Below, one piece after another: positions 9,633 through 17,102 of a DNA stretch of 64,000 nucleotides. The translations under genes were made by a program, and so were the position numbers. The notes under the pieces were generated by a model. It had not been told where the DNA came from and did not search any database. It was given only the letters and a program-made list of their open reading frames with translations. Origin of the DNA: Halorubrum halophilum (GTDB taxonomy: Archaea; Halobacteriota; Halobacteria; Halobacteriales; Haloferacaceae); contig NZ_BBJP01000014.1 of assembly GCF_000739595.1 (NCBI RefSeq), positions 1-64,000 of the forward strand, written 5' to 3'. Each line of letters opens with the position of its first letter. Position 1 is the stretch's first letter.

Positions 9633-10505
9633 ATGCCTGAAGACTCACTCGTCACGGCGGACTGGGTGGAAGAGAATCTCGAGAAGTTCGAAAGCGACGA
9701 CCCGGCGTACCGGCTCGTCGAGATCAACAACCCGACCGTCACCGACGAGTCGGACTACACGCCCTACGAGGAGGGCCACATCCCCGGCGCGCTGAACTTC
9801 GAGTGGGATGAGGTCTTCACCGACAAGACGGAGCGCGACATCGTCTCGAAGGAGAAGTTCGCCGAGCGAAACGGCGAGGGCGGGATCGAGGCCGACACGA
9901 CGGTCGTGGTGTACGGCGGCGGGCGCGTCCCGAACTGGTTCGCGCTGTTCGGCTACTGGATCTACAAGTACTACGGTCACGACGACGTACGCGTGATCGA
10001 CGGCGGGAAGGGGTACTGGGTCGAGAACGACTACCCGCTCTCCACCGAGGAGCCCGACTTCACGCCGCGCGAGTACGAGGCCCGCGGACCCTTCGAGAGC
10101 GTCCGCGCGTACAAGGACGACATCGACAACGCGATCGAGGACGGACTCCCGATGGTCGACGTTCGCTCCCCCGAGGAGTTCTCCGGCGAGGTCATCGCGC
10201 CCGAGGGACTCATGGAGACCGCCCAGCGCGGCGGCCACATCCCCGGTGCGAGCAGCGTCCCGATCGGCACCACCCTGAACGAGGACGGCACGTTCAAGAG
10301 CAGAGAGGAGCTCCGCGAGCTGTACGCTGACGCCGGCGTCGACGGCAACGAGTCGACGATCACCTACTGCCGCGTCGGCGAGCGCTCGTCGATCGAGTGG
10401 TTCCTCCTGCACGAACTGCTCGGCTACGACGACGTTCGCAACTACGACGGCTCGTGGACCGAGTGGGGCAATCTCGTCGGCGCGCCGATCGAGACGGGCG
10501 AGTAA
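9633..10505 (+). CDS. Two-domain thiosulfate/3-mercaptopyruvate sulfurtransferase (rhodanese)
   Basis: 290 residues. Two rhodanese domains: the N-terminal one (about 1-140) is inactive, with VVVYGGGRVPNWFA in place of a Cys loop. The C-terminal one carries the active loop YCRVGERSSIEW, Cys near residue 247, with the usual preceding PMVDVRSPEEFSG and GGHIPGASSVP. It transfers sulfane sulfur from thiosulfate or mercaptopyruvate to cyanide or thiols in the cytoplasm. A GTG codon directly precedes the ATG; a TATA-like TTCAAAAC at about 9600-9607 supports a near-leaderless start. Confidence 0.94.
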   Translation: MPEDSLVTADWVEENLEKFESDDPAYRLVEINNPTVTDESDYTPYEEGHIPGALNFEWDEVFTDKTERDIVSKEKFAERNGEGGIEADTTVVVYGGGRVPNWFALFGYWIYKYYGHDDVRVIDGGKGYWVENDYPLSTEEPDFTPREYEARGPFESVRAYKDDIDNAIEDGLPMVDVRSPEEFSGEVIAPEGLMETAQRGGHIPGASSVPIGTTLNEDGTFKSREELRELYADAGVDGNESTITYCRVGERSSIEWFLLHELLGYDDVRNYDGSWTEWGNLVGAPIETGE

Positions 10506-10600
10506 GGAGGTTCGCGGCTGCGACCGCATCCACGGATTTTTGAATAGTCGGCGCTTTGAATGCCTACTCGATAGGCGCGCTTCTGTTCGAAGCGACCGGT

Positions 10601-10620
10601 CGATGAGAGTTTCGACAGCG
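10601..10620 (+). repeat. Copy 1 of a shared upstream motif (TGAGARTTTCGACAG)
   Basis: This 20-base stretch matches 11425-11444 at 17 of 20 positions. Each copy lies upstream of a small two-TM protein gene (10663 and 11524), with the structured repeat element between them. A weaker third match (TGAGGATTTCGAGAAC) begins near 11468. Confidence 0.5.
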
Positions 10621-10662
10621 CTACAACGACGCGTCCGCATCGGTTACGCGAGTCGAGAACGC

Positions 10663-10866
10663 ATGCTGGACAGAGAACCGACTTGGAACGAGAATCTCGG
10701 CTTCCTGGTCGTCTCGTTCGGAATCGCCAGCACCGCCGCGGTACTCGTCGTCCCCGCGGTCGGCCTCGGAGGCATTCCCGGGGCGATCGTGGCCACCGTC
10801 GTATTCGTCCTCGCCTTTTTGACGTGTATGCTGGCCATCGACAGGCTATTCCTCTCCGAGGAGTGA
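10663..10866 (+). CDS. Small two-TM membrane protein
   Basis: 67 residues: short charged N-terminus (MLDREPTWNENLG), then two TM helices (FLVVSFGIASTAAVLVVPAV and AIVATVVFVLAFLTCMLAI) and an acidic end RLFLSEE. No recognised family. An upstream 20-base motif (10601-10620) resembles one ahead of another small membrane gene at 11524. The repeat element at 10917 begins about 50 bases after the stop. Confidence 0.7.
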   Translation: MLDREPTWNENLGFLVVSFGIASTAAVLVVPAVGLGGIPGAIVATVVFVLAFLTCMLAIDRLFLSEE

Positions 10867-10916
10867 CGCCAAGAGTCCGTCAGCGGTAGCGACGTACGAT
10901 CGACCGGGGCTGCGAT

Positions 10917-11382
10917 CTTGATCGATAGTGGGAGTGGGTATAGCACGTTGGGAGTGAGGTTGTTTATAAGCGATCGAGTAGTGTTGCTGTCGGCTGTTTA
11001 TAAGTGGTTGATGGTGGGTCGGCGGTGAACACCTCCAAAGCCCCAGCCGACGAGGCGGGCGCACGCTCGCTGCGCTCCTCGGTCGCTCGCAGTGCTCGCT
11101 CTCTGCGGTGCTTGCGTCGCCTGCGCCCGCCTCGTCGGCTGCCCCTTTGAGTCCCGCCCGCAACCGCACAGCGCCTCACGCCTCCCCAGCCTCGTCGGTG
11201 GTCCTCCGCTTCGCTCCGGACCACCGACTCCCTCGCACCGTCGGTGAGCGGCCCAGAGGGCCGCTCACCGGGGCGCGCCACCGCCTCGTTCATTTATAAG
11301 CGATCGTCGCTGTCACTCGTGGCCTTTTAAATGCTGGATCGCCACCACCGATCTGCAACACCCACTCCCGCCATCGATCGTC
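10917..11382 (+). repeat. Structured repeat element, copy 1 (full length)
   Basis: A roughly 465-bp element bounded by imperfect inverted repeats: left 10920-10945 and right 11354-11379, 22 of 26 matching, core GGGAGTGGGT. Inside, in order: TTTATAAG boxes at 10963 and 10997 (34 apart); conserved ACCTCCAAAGCCCCAGCC at 11031; an 18-bp perfect stem (11046-11063 with 11122-11139); conserved GGCTGCCCCTTTGAGTCCC; hairpin B (11194-11204 with 11218-11228); hairpin C (12-bp perfect stem 11243-11254 with 11258-11269, loop AGA); then TTTATAAG at 11293 and TTTTAAAT at 11325 (32 apart). No convincing ORF is inside. Three further copies in the window share this order. It could be a non-autonomous mobile element, a structured RNA gene, or both. 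Confidence 0.85.
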
Positions 11383-11424
11383 ACTGTTCCCGTACTGACC
11401 GCGATCTGGTCTCGATAGATCGCC

Positions 11425-11444
11425 CGTTGAGAATTTCGACAGAG
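11425..11444 (+). repeat. Copy 2 of the shared upstream motif
   Basis: Matches 10601-10620 at 17 of 20 positions; core TTTCGACAG. It lies about 80 bases before the small membrane gene at 11524. Confidence 0.5.
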
Positions 11445-11523
11445 CCGCCCTTCTCGATGTCAACGCTGAGGATTTCGAGAACGTCCAAAAACGCTATACC
11501 GGTCCCGAAAGACCGCTCGATCC

Positions 11524-11769
11524 ATGGCTCCGCTTCCGTTACAAGTCCCCGCCGGCCCCGAGTTGCTGCTAATTCTCCTGATACTGATCGTCGTCTTTGG
11601 GCTCATCGGCCGATGGGTCTACCGGGACGCAAAATCCCGCGGGAGCGACTGGGCGTGGCAATGGGGAGTCGGCATCGCGTTCCTGTTTTTCCTCGGTCTG
11701 GTCCCCGGCCTACTCGGTATTCTCATCTACGTCTTGGTCCGAGGAGAGCGCGTTGCAACCGCGTCCTGA
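11524..11769 (+). CDS. Small two-TM membrane protein with phospholipase D-nuclease N-terminal-like layout
   Basis: 81 residues: TM1 LLLILLILIVVFGLIGRW, a short YRDAKSRGSDWAWQWG loop, TM2 GIAFLFFLGLVPGLLGILIYVL, then a basic tail. The 'YRDAKxRG' turn between two helices is common in small haloarchaeal membrane proteins and in PLDc_N-type domains, and is shared in outline with the gene at 24106. A TATA-like GCTATACC at about 11494-11501 sits 25-30 bases upstream, so it is probably leaderless. Function unknown. Confidence 0.75.
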   Translation: MAPLPLQVPAGPELLLILLILIVVFGLIGRWVYRDAKSRGSDWAWQWGVGIAFLFFLGLVPGLLGILIYVLVRGERVATAS

Positions 11770-11935
11770 GCGCGGTCCGCCGAGTAACACGCCTTTAAAA
11801 GGTTCGACGGCGCGGGACGGGCCGGTTGCGGGGGATCCGCCGGCCCGCTTGTCGCCGAGCGCGTCGACCTCGTCTGTGACAACCATTTTCGCAAACGGGG
11901 CGCCTCAGCGTCGACGATTCGCAGCCGTGCAAACG
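11770..11935. other. Intergenic, nothing recognised
   Basis: About 165 bases between two small membrane genes. It contains a CCTTTAAAAGG palindrome near 11791-11801, which could be a TATA-like site, but no ORF or hairpin convincing enough to call. Confidence 0.4.
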
Positions 11936-11944
11936 TCTTTATGG
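11936..11944 (+). promoter_or_regulatory. TATA-like box for the YgaP-like gene
   Basis: TCTTTATGG lies about 25 bases before the ATG at 11966, giving a leaderless transcript. Confidence 0.5.
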
Positions 11945-11965
11945 TTGTGTATACTATTGTAAAGT

Positions 11966-12199
11966 ATGCAAAAGAACGTCGGTACGACTGATAAGCGCGT
12001 CAGAACGGCTTTCGGCGCGGTCCTCGGGATCGTTTCGCTCGGGACGCTCGGTGGCGTGGTTCCGCTCCCGGAGCTCGCTGCGCCCGTGTTCGGAATCGCC
12101 GCGCTCCTCATGCTCGGAACCGCCGCGACCGGCACCTGCGGGCTCTACGCCCTGCTCGGCGTCGATACCTGTCCGGCGTCGGCGGGCGGGTCGCGGTAG
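11966..12199 (+). CDS. YgaP-like transmembrane protein (DUF2892)
   Basis: 77 residues matching DUF2892 closely: N-terminal KNVGTTDKRVRTAFGAVLG, two helices, and the second-half signature TGTCGLYALLGVDTC. In bacteria this unit is often fused to rhodanese (YgaP). Here it stands alone, and a rhodanese gene lies about 1.5 kb upstream, not adjacent. The two cysteines of TGTC...DTC are retained. Function unknown, possibly in sulfur or thiol transport. Confidence 0.88.
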   Translation: MQKNVGTTDKRVRTAFGAVLGIVSLGTLGGVVPLPELAAPVFGIAALLMLGTAATGTCGLYALLGVDTCPASAGGSR

Positions 12200-12385
12200 G
12201 GGTCCCGACGGATCCCGAAACACTCGTGTAGCGAGCCAACACGGACGTTCTCGGCGATTATCGGATCTCCGCCGGCAGCAGCCTCAAGTGTGGCTAGTCG
12301 TAACGCGTAGCATGAGCCTTCGAAACGGATCGATGTCTCCCTCGTGCGAGCGTATCCACGGCGGCGCCGACGGGGGTCACCGCCC

Positions 12386-13618
12386 GTGAGCGACGCTCCG
12401 ACCGTCCTCGTGATCGGCGGGGGCGCGACCGGGACCGGGATCGCCCGCGACCTCGCGCTCCGCGGCGTCGACGTGACCCTCGTCGACCGCGGCGGACTCG
12501 CGAGCGGCACCTCCGGGCGCTCGCACGGCCTGCTCCACAGCGGGGCCCGGTACGCCGAGGCCGACGCGCCCGGCGCCGAGGAGTGTCTCCGCGAGAACCG
12601 GACGCTCCGGGATATCGCCGGCGCGTGCGTCCGCGAGACGGGCGGTCTGTTCGTCCGGCTCTCGGACGACGACCCGGACTACTTCGAGGCGAAGATCGAC
12701 GCCTGCGAGGAGATAGGCATCGAGACCGAGCGACTCGACGGCGACGCGGTGCGGGCGGTCGTCCCCGGCCTCTCCGAGGACGTCGCCGAGGCGTTCCGGG
12801 TGCCCGACGGGGTGATCTACCCCTCGCGGCTAGTCGCCGCCAACGCGGCCGACGCGGAGCGACACGGCGCGACCGTCCACACGGACGCCCCCGTCGAGTC
12901 GATTGAGCGGGCAGACGGCGCGGTGTCGACGGTGCGCGTCGGCGGCGACGTCGGCGCGACCCTCGAACCGGACCACGTCGTCAACGCCACGGGGGCGTGG
13001 GCCGACCGGATCGCCGAGTTGGCCGGCGTCGAGGTGGGGATGGCGCCGAGCCGCGGCGTGATGATCTCCGTCGAGTACGACGGGCTCGACCCGGTGTTGA
13101 ACCGGTGTCGCGACCCCGACGACGGCGACATCGTCGTCCCCCACGAGGGGGAGGCCGTGCTCGGCACGACGAGTGTCCCGGTCGACGACCCCGACGAGTA
13201 CGAGACCGCCGACTGGGAGGTGGAGCGGTCGGTCGCAGAGTGCGCGGCGATGCTCCCCGCGGTCGCCGACGCGCCGACGGTCCGGACGTGGTGGGGCGTC
13301 CGTCCCCTCTACGCGCCCGACGAAGCCGGCTCGGACCGACGTGGGATCTCTCGCGGGTTCAGCGTGATCGACCACGCCGACGAGGGCGTCGCAAACCTCC
13401 ACACCGTCGTCGGTGGGAAGCTGACGACCTACCGGGAGATGGCCGAGGCGACGAGCGACCGCGTCTGCGAGCGGCTGGGCGTCGACGCCGACTGCGAGAC
13501 CGCGACGGAGCGGCTCCCGGGCGCCGACGACCCCGACCGGCTCGACGAGTTCGTCGAGCGGTACGGCGGGTCGAACCCGACCGACGCCGGCGTCGTCGAC
13601 GCCGCTGTCGACGACTGA
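12386..13618 (+). CDS. FAD-dependent glycerol-3-phosphate dehydrogenase GlpA-like, lacking the C-terminal 2Fe-2S-binding domain
   Basis: 410 residues. The FAD-binding motif VIGGGATGTGIARDLALRG and GTSGRSHGLLHSGARYAE match anaerobic glycerol-3-phosphate dehydrogenase subunit A. DAO-fold features continue with HVVNATGAWADRIAEL and GGKLTTYREMAE. Full GlpA is usually 530-590 residues with a BFD-like Cys cluster at the end; this protein stops soon after the FAD domain and no glpB, glpC or glpK is nearby. It may be a paralogue with another polyol-phosphate or hydroxyacid substrate. GTG at 12386 fits the family start; an upstream ATG at 12344 would add a basic extension with no family support. Confidence 0.82.
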   Translation: MSDAPTVLVIGGGATGTGIARDLALRGVDVTLVDRGGLASGTSGRSHGLLHSGARYAEADAPGAEECLRENRTLRDIAGACVRETGGLFVRLSDDDPDYFEAKIDACEEIGIETERLDGDAVRAVVPGLSEDVAEAFRVPDGVIYPSRLVAANAADAERHGATVHTDAPVESIERADGAVSTVRVGGDVGATLEPDHVVNATGAWADRIAELAGVEVGMAPSRGVMISVEYDGLDPVLNRCRDPDDGDIVVPHEGEAVLGTTSVPVDDPDEYETADWEVERSVAECAAMLPAVADAPTVRTWWGVRPLYAPDEAGSDRRGISRGFSVIDHADEGVANLHTVVGGKLTTYREMAEATSDRVCERLGVDADCETATERLPGADDPDRLDEFVERYGGSNPTDAGVVDAAVDD

Positions 13619-13632
13619 AAAGAAAAAATCTC
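13614..13632 (-). terminator. Poly-T terminator for the mini FAD reductase gene
   Basis: Read on the minus strand, a run of Ts (TTTTTTCTTTT) directly follows the stop of the 13655-14239 gene. Archaeal termination commonly uses such tracts. It lies in the 36-base gap between two convergent genes. Confidence 0.5.
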
Positions 13633-13654
13633 GGGAGAAGCGACGCCGTGCCGA

Positions 13655-14239
13655 CTACTCGTCGTCGATCAGGCCGCCGAACACCGATTCCGCGGTGTCG
13701 GGCACGTCGAAGTCGTGGTAGTGCTCGCCCTTCTCGTTCGAGAGGATGTTGAGGGCGGCGGCGGCGCCGTCGCCGGCCGAGATGACCGCCTGCCACTCCT
13801 CGGCCCGGACCATCCCGCCGGTCGCGTACGCGCCCTCGACGCTCGTCTCCATGGAGACGCCGACGTCGACGAGGTCGCCGTCGAACTCGCAGCCGAGCGA
13901 CTCGGCGAGGTCGCGGCTCGCGCCCGTCGCCAGCACCACGTAGTCGGCCTCGTACTCGTCCGCCTCGGTGGTCACGGCGAAGCCGTCGCCGGACTCCTCC
14001 ACCGCCGTTACCTTCTCGCCCTGCTTCCGGTCGACTCCGAAGTCGTCGACCTGCTGGCGGGCGGTCGCCATGAACTCGCTGCCGCCGACCGAGCCGATTC
14101 CGAGGTAGTTGAACAGGTGCGCCTTGTGCATCCAGGTCTTGTCCGTGTCGAACAGGACCGTGTCGAGCCCGTTTTTGCTCGCGAAGAGTCCCGCGCTGAG
14201 CCCTGCCGGTCCGCCGCCGACGATTGCTACGTCTACCAT
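13655..14239 (-). CDS. Short thioredoxin reductase-like FAD/NAD(P) oxidoreductase, no CxxC
   Basis: 194 residues with the N-terminal dinucleotide motif VAIVGGGPAGLSAGLFASKNG and the second FAD signature around VVLATGASRDLA, then GAYATGGMVR and the C-terminal GDGAAAALNIL. This is the FAD-binding half of a thioredoxin reductase without the inserted NADPH-binding domain, and there is no redox CxxC. It may therefore be a compact flavoprotein working with a separate partner. A TATA-like CTTATGAC about 26 bases upstream supports the start. It is convergent with the GlpA-like gene and divergent from the subtilase. Confidence 0.85.
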   Translation of the reverse strand: MVDVAIVGGGPAGLSAGLFASKNGLDTVLFDTDKTWMHKAHLFNYLGIGSVGGSEFMATARQQVDDFGVDRKQGEKVTAVEESGDGFAVTTEADEYEADYVVLATGASRDLAESLGCEFDGDLVDVGVSMETSVEGAYATGGMVRAEEWQAVISAGDGAAAALNILSNEKGEHYHDFDVPDTAESVFGGLIDDE

Positions 14240-14341
14240 ACGCGCCGTAACGAGCGCACGGTCATAAGGGCTGGTGAAAGCGGTTATCCACACGCCGCTG
14301 CCGAGCCGAAGGTATTTGCGCTCGACGCCGATGGTGTGAGT

Positions 14342-16042
14342 ATGACCGCCGTCCGCGCGTCGGGGCCGTCCGCGACCGACGCCGCTCCCGCCTCTCGTCT
14401 CACTCGGTCGCTTCGCCTGTGCTGCGTCGCCGTCGGCGTCCTCGTGCTCGTCGCCGCGCTGTCCGGCTCCGCCGCCGCGGTCGACGGCTCCCCCGACTCG
14501 CTCACCGCGACGAGTTCCGCCGTCAACGCGACCGCCGCCGCCGGCGACGCGGCGACCCCCCTCGACGACGCGAACGGAACGACGACGGTGATCGTCCGGT
14601 TCACGCGGGTCGAAGACCCGGACACGCTCGGCGAGCCCGACGGAAACGGCTCCGCCGCCGTCGCCGACCTCCGCGAGCACGCCGACGCCGAGCAGGCGGC
14701 GTTCGAGGCGTTCGCCGACTCGCGCGACGGCGTGACCGTCGAACGCGAGTTCTGGCTGGCGAACGCGATGCTCGTGGCCGTCGACGCCGACGCGGTGACG
14801 GCGGAGTCGCTGCTGTCGGTCGCGAACGTCACCGGAGTCCATCGGAACGTCGCAGTCGAGCCGCTCGGCGCGGCGGCTCGGCCGCCGCAGGCACCTCCGA
14901 CGCAGCCGCCACGGCCGCAGATCGATGCCGAACCGTCCGGATCGTACACCGCGGGCCTGCGAGTTATCGACGCCCCGACCGCGTGGGAGCGGTTCGACAC
15001 TCGCGGGGCGGGCGCCACTGTCGCGGTGATCGACACCGGCGTCGACCCGGCGCATCGGGACATCGACCTCTCGGGGTGGGCGTCGTTCGACGACAACGGG
15101 ACCGTCGTGAGCGAGGACCTCGCGGACGCGAGCGACCCCGACGGCCACGGCACCCACGTCGCCGGAACAGTGGCGGGCGGGGATGCCTCGGGCACCCATA
15201 TCGGCGTCGCGCCCGAGGCGGACGTGGTCGCGCTGGACGCGTTCGGCGAGAACGATACCGCGACGTTCGCGGGCGTGATCGGGTCGATGCAGTACGCGAC
15301 GACCGAGAGCGACGCCGACGTGCTCCAGATGAGCCTCGGTTCCTCCGGGACGTTCCGCGGGTTCATCGGGCCCGTGCGCAACGCCCGCGCGACCGGCGCG
15401 GTCGTCGTCGCGGCCGCTGGCAACGAGGGCGCGAACACCTCGTCGGCCCCCGGAAACGTGTACGACGCGCTCGCGGTCGGCGCGGTCGACGGGACCGACG
15501 AGGAGCGCCCGGTCGCCGAGTTCTCCAGCGGCCAGCCGATCAACGCCTCCGCGGCGTTCGAGACGTACCCCGAGGAGTGGCCGGCCCACTACGTGGTCCC
15601 CGACGTGTCCGCGCCCGGCGTCAGCGTGGTCAGCGCCGAGGCGGGCACGAGGAGCGGCTACGTCCGTCGACAGGGGACCAGCATGGCCGCCCCGCACGTG
15701 AGCGGGATCGCGGCGCTCGCGGTCGCGGCGACCGACGGCCGAGCCGACGACGCCGACCTACAGGCCGCGATCGTCGACACCGCAGTCCACCCAGCGAACG
15801 CGACCGAGCCGGACGACCGGTACGGACACGGCGTTGTCGACGCGCCGTCCGCGGTCGAGGCGGCGGTGGCGGCGACCCCGCCGGAGGCGGAGTCGACAGA
15901 CGAGGGGAACGCGAGTGGAGGCGCGAACGGGGATTCGCGGGGAGAGAGCGGCACCGAGGATGGTACACCCGGCTTCGGCGGCGTCGCGGCCGTCGTCGCG
16001 CTCGTCGCGGCCGCGGAGCTATCGAGGCGGCGCGGAGTGTGA
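14342..16042 (+). CDS. Halolysin-like subtilase (S8) with PGF-CTERM anchor
   Basis: 566-residue secreted serine protease. A hydrophobic signal segment (LRLCCVAVGVLVLVAALSGSAAA, about residues 27-48) follows a basic start and is followed by a propeptide. Catalytic triad: Asp in AVIDTGVDPAH (about 234), His in GHGTHVAG (about 270), Ser in GTSMAAPHVSG (about 445). The C-terminus is a Thr/Asp/Glu-rich spacer then TPGFGG, a hydrophobic helix and SRRR, the PGF-CTERM signal cleaved by archaeosortase ArtA with lipid attachment. The mature enzyme should be cell-surface anchored. A TATA-like GGTATTTGC at about 14310 supports the ATG. Confidence 0.94.
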   Translation: MTAVRASGPSATDAAPASRLTRSLRLCCVAVGVLVLVAALSGSAAAVDGSPDSLTATSSAVNATAAAGDAATPLDDANGTTTVIVRFTRVEDPDTLGEPDGNGSAAVADLREHADAEQAAFEAFADSRDGVTVEREFWLANAMLVAVDADAVTAESLLSVANVTGVHRNVAVEPLGAAARPPQAPPTQPPRPQIDAEPSGSYTAGLRVIDAPTAWERFDTRGAGATVAVIDTGVDPAHRDIDLSGWASFDDNGTVVSEDLADASDPDGHGTHVAGTVAGGDASGTHIGVAPEADVVALDAFGENDTATFAGVIGSMQYATTESDADVLQMSLGSSGTFRGFIGPVRNARATGAVVVAAAGNEGANTSSAPGNVYDALAVGAVDGTDEERPVAEFSSGQPINASAAFETYPEEWPAHYVVPDVSAPGVSVVSAEAGTRSGYVRRQGTSMAAPHVSGIAALAVAATDGRADDADLQAAIVDTAVHPANATEPDDRYGHGVVDAPSAVEAAVAATPPEAESTDEGNASGGANGDSRGESGTEDGTPGFGGVAAVVALVAAAELSRRRGV

Positions 16043-16083
16043 CCGCGGGAGGGCCGCGAGCCCAGATCCCCGAGCTGGGGGCG

Positions 16084-16962
16084 TTACCCGGAAAAGTCGG
16101 ACAGCGAGCCGGGGCGATCTGACTCGGGGTCATCGGTGTCTCCACCCGGATCACCGTCGGCGTCGCTCTGGTCGTCCAAGTCGCTCTCGTCCCCCTCGTC
16201 GCTGTCGCCCCACGGATTCTCTGAGTCCACCGGCTCGACGGCGCGGTCGAGGTCCTCGGGCGAGTAGTCAGTCCCGTCGTCGAGGAGCATCGCGAGGCGC
16301 TGCCAGCGCGCGCTCTGGTCGTCTTCGCCCTCCGGGCCGACCCGGGCGCCGTGGGTCTTGAAGAACTGCGTCCCGCGGTCCAGCCGCGCGCCCTCTCCGG
16401 TGTGGCCGTCGAAGACTGCGTCGAACTCGCCCTCCGGTTCGAGGTCGCCGACGGGGAAGTCGTGGGCGGGCTGCTCGCCGCGCTCGCGGGCCTCCGCGCG
16501 GACCTCGGCGACGGCGGAGAAGTAGGCGTCGGCGTTCGAGGCCTCCCGGGTCGAGCGCGCGCGGGCGGCCGCCAGCGCGGCGTGGATCGCGCAGAGCCGG
16601 CCCTTCCACTCGGCGGGCTCCCAGCGCTCGGTGGCGAGCTCCTCGTAGCGCTCGATCGTGAGGGCCGCGTCGCTGCCCGCGCGGAGGTCCTCGACGACGT
16701 AGAGATTGAGGCGGTCCCAGAGGTTCCACGCGTAGCCGGAGCGGGCCAGCTCCCACGCGGCCCACGCGGCGACCTCCTCGTCGGAGCGGCGCACCGCCTT
16801 CTGGAGGAGGCTGGAGACGACGTACCGGCTGTACCCGCCGTCGGTCTCGTTGGCCGCCTTCTCCTCGCCGAAGTCGTTCTCGCCGGTCGCGTCCGGCGTC
16901 GTGTCGGTCTCCAAGCTCCCGTCCGACCCGAACGTCGCCTGTCGATCGTCGCCGTCGGCCAT
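16084..16962 (-). CDS. Haloarchaeal protein resembling the C-terminal region of RarA/MgsA-type AAA proteins
   Basis: 292 residues, acidic ends. The core, residues about 43-150, reads YSRYVVSSLLQKAVRRSDEE, then AAWELARSGYAWNLWDRLNLYVVEDL. This resembles the helical tail of RarA/MgsA replication-stress ATPases ('S.LQKAIRRGDE..AL..A.EL...G......RL...A.EDIG'). There is no Walker motif, so it would be the tail domain alone. C-terminal 70 residues are low-complexity Asp/Glu/Ser. A TATA-like TTTTTAAG at about 16986-16993 gives a leaderless start. The domain match is by eye and moderate. Confidence 0.7.
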   Translation of the reverse strand: MADGDDRQATFGSDGSLETDTTPDATGENDFGEEKAANETDGGYSRYVVSSLLQKAVRRSDEEVAAWAAWELARSGYAWNLWDRLNLYVVEDLRAGSDAALTIERYEELATERWEPAEWKGRLCAIHAALAAARARSTREASNADAYFSAVAEVRAEARERGEQPAHDFPVGDLEPEGEFDAVFDGHTGEGARLDRGTQFFKTHGARVGPEGEDDQSARWQRLAMLLDDGTDYSPEDLDRAVEPVDSENPWGDSDEGDESDLDDQSDADGDPGGDTDDPESDRPGSLSDFSG

Positions 16963-17067
16963 ACCCCCGCTCCCGCCGCGAGCGACTTAAAAACCGCGCG
17001 CGGCGGGCGGGGTGTGAGGCGTCGAGCCGTCCGCGGTACCGCGGATCACACCGCGTTTGAAAGATAA

Positions 17068-17076
17068 CCCTTAAGT
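17068..17076 (+). promoter_or_regulatory. TATA-like box for tRNA-Tyr
   Basis: CCCTTAAGT lies about 30 bases ahead of the mature tRNA 5' end, leaving a short 5' leader for RNase P removal. Confidence 0.5.
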
Positions 17077-17102
17077 CGGATCCGGCGGGTAGAATACGGT
17101 AA

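Noticed and set aside
11046-11139. CRISPR-like repeat or rho-type terminator
   Set aside because: No regularly spaced short repeats with unique spacers occur; the stem is single per element and far longer than a terminator hairpin.
10964-11293. Open frames on both strands within element copy 1 that translate to Arg/Pro-rich peptides
   Set aside because: Composition is that of a GC-rich palindrome, frames are not conserved in the other copies, and no start signals fit; they are shadows of the stems.
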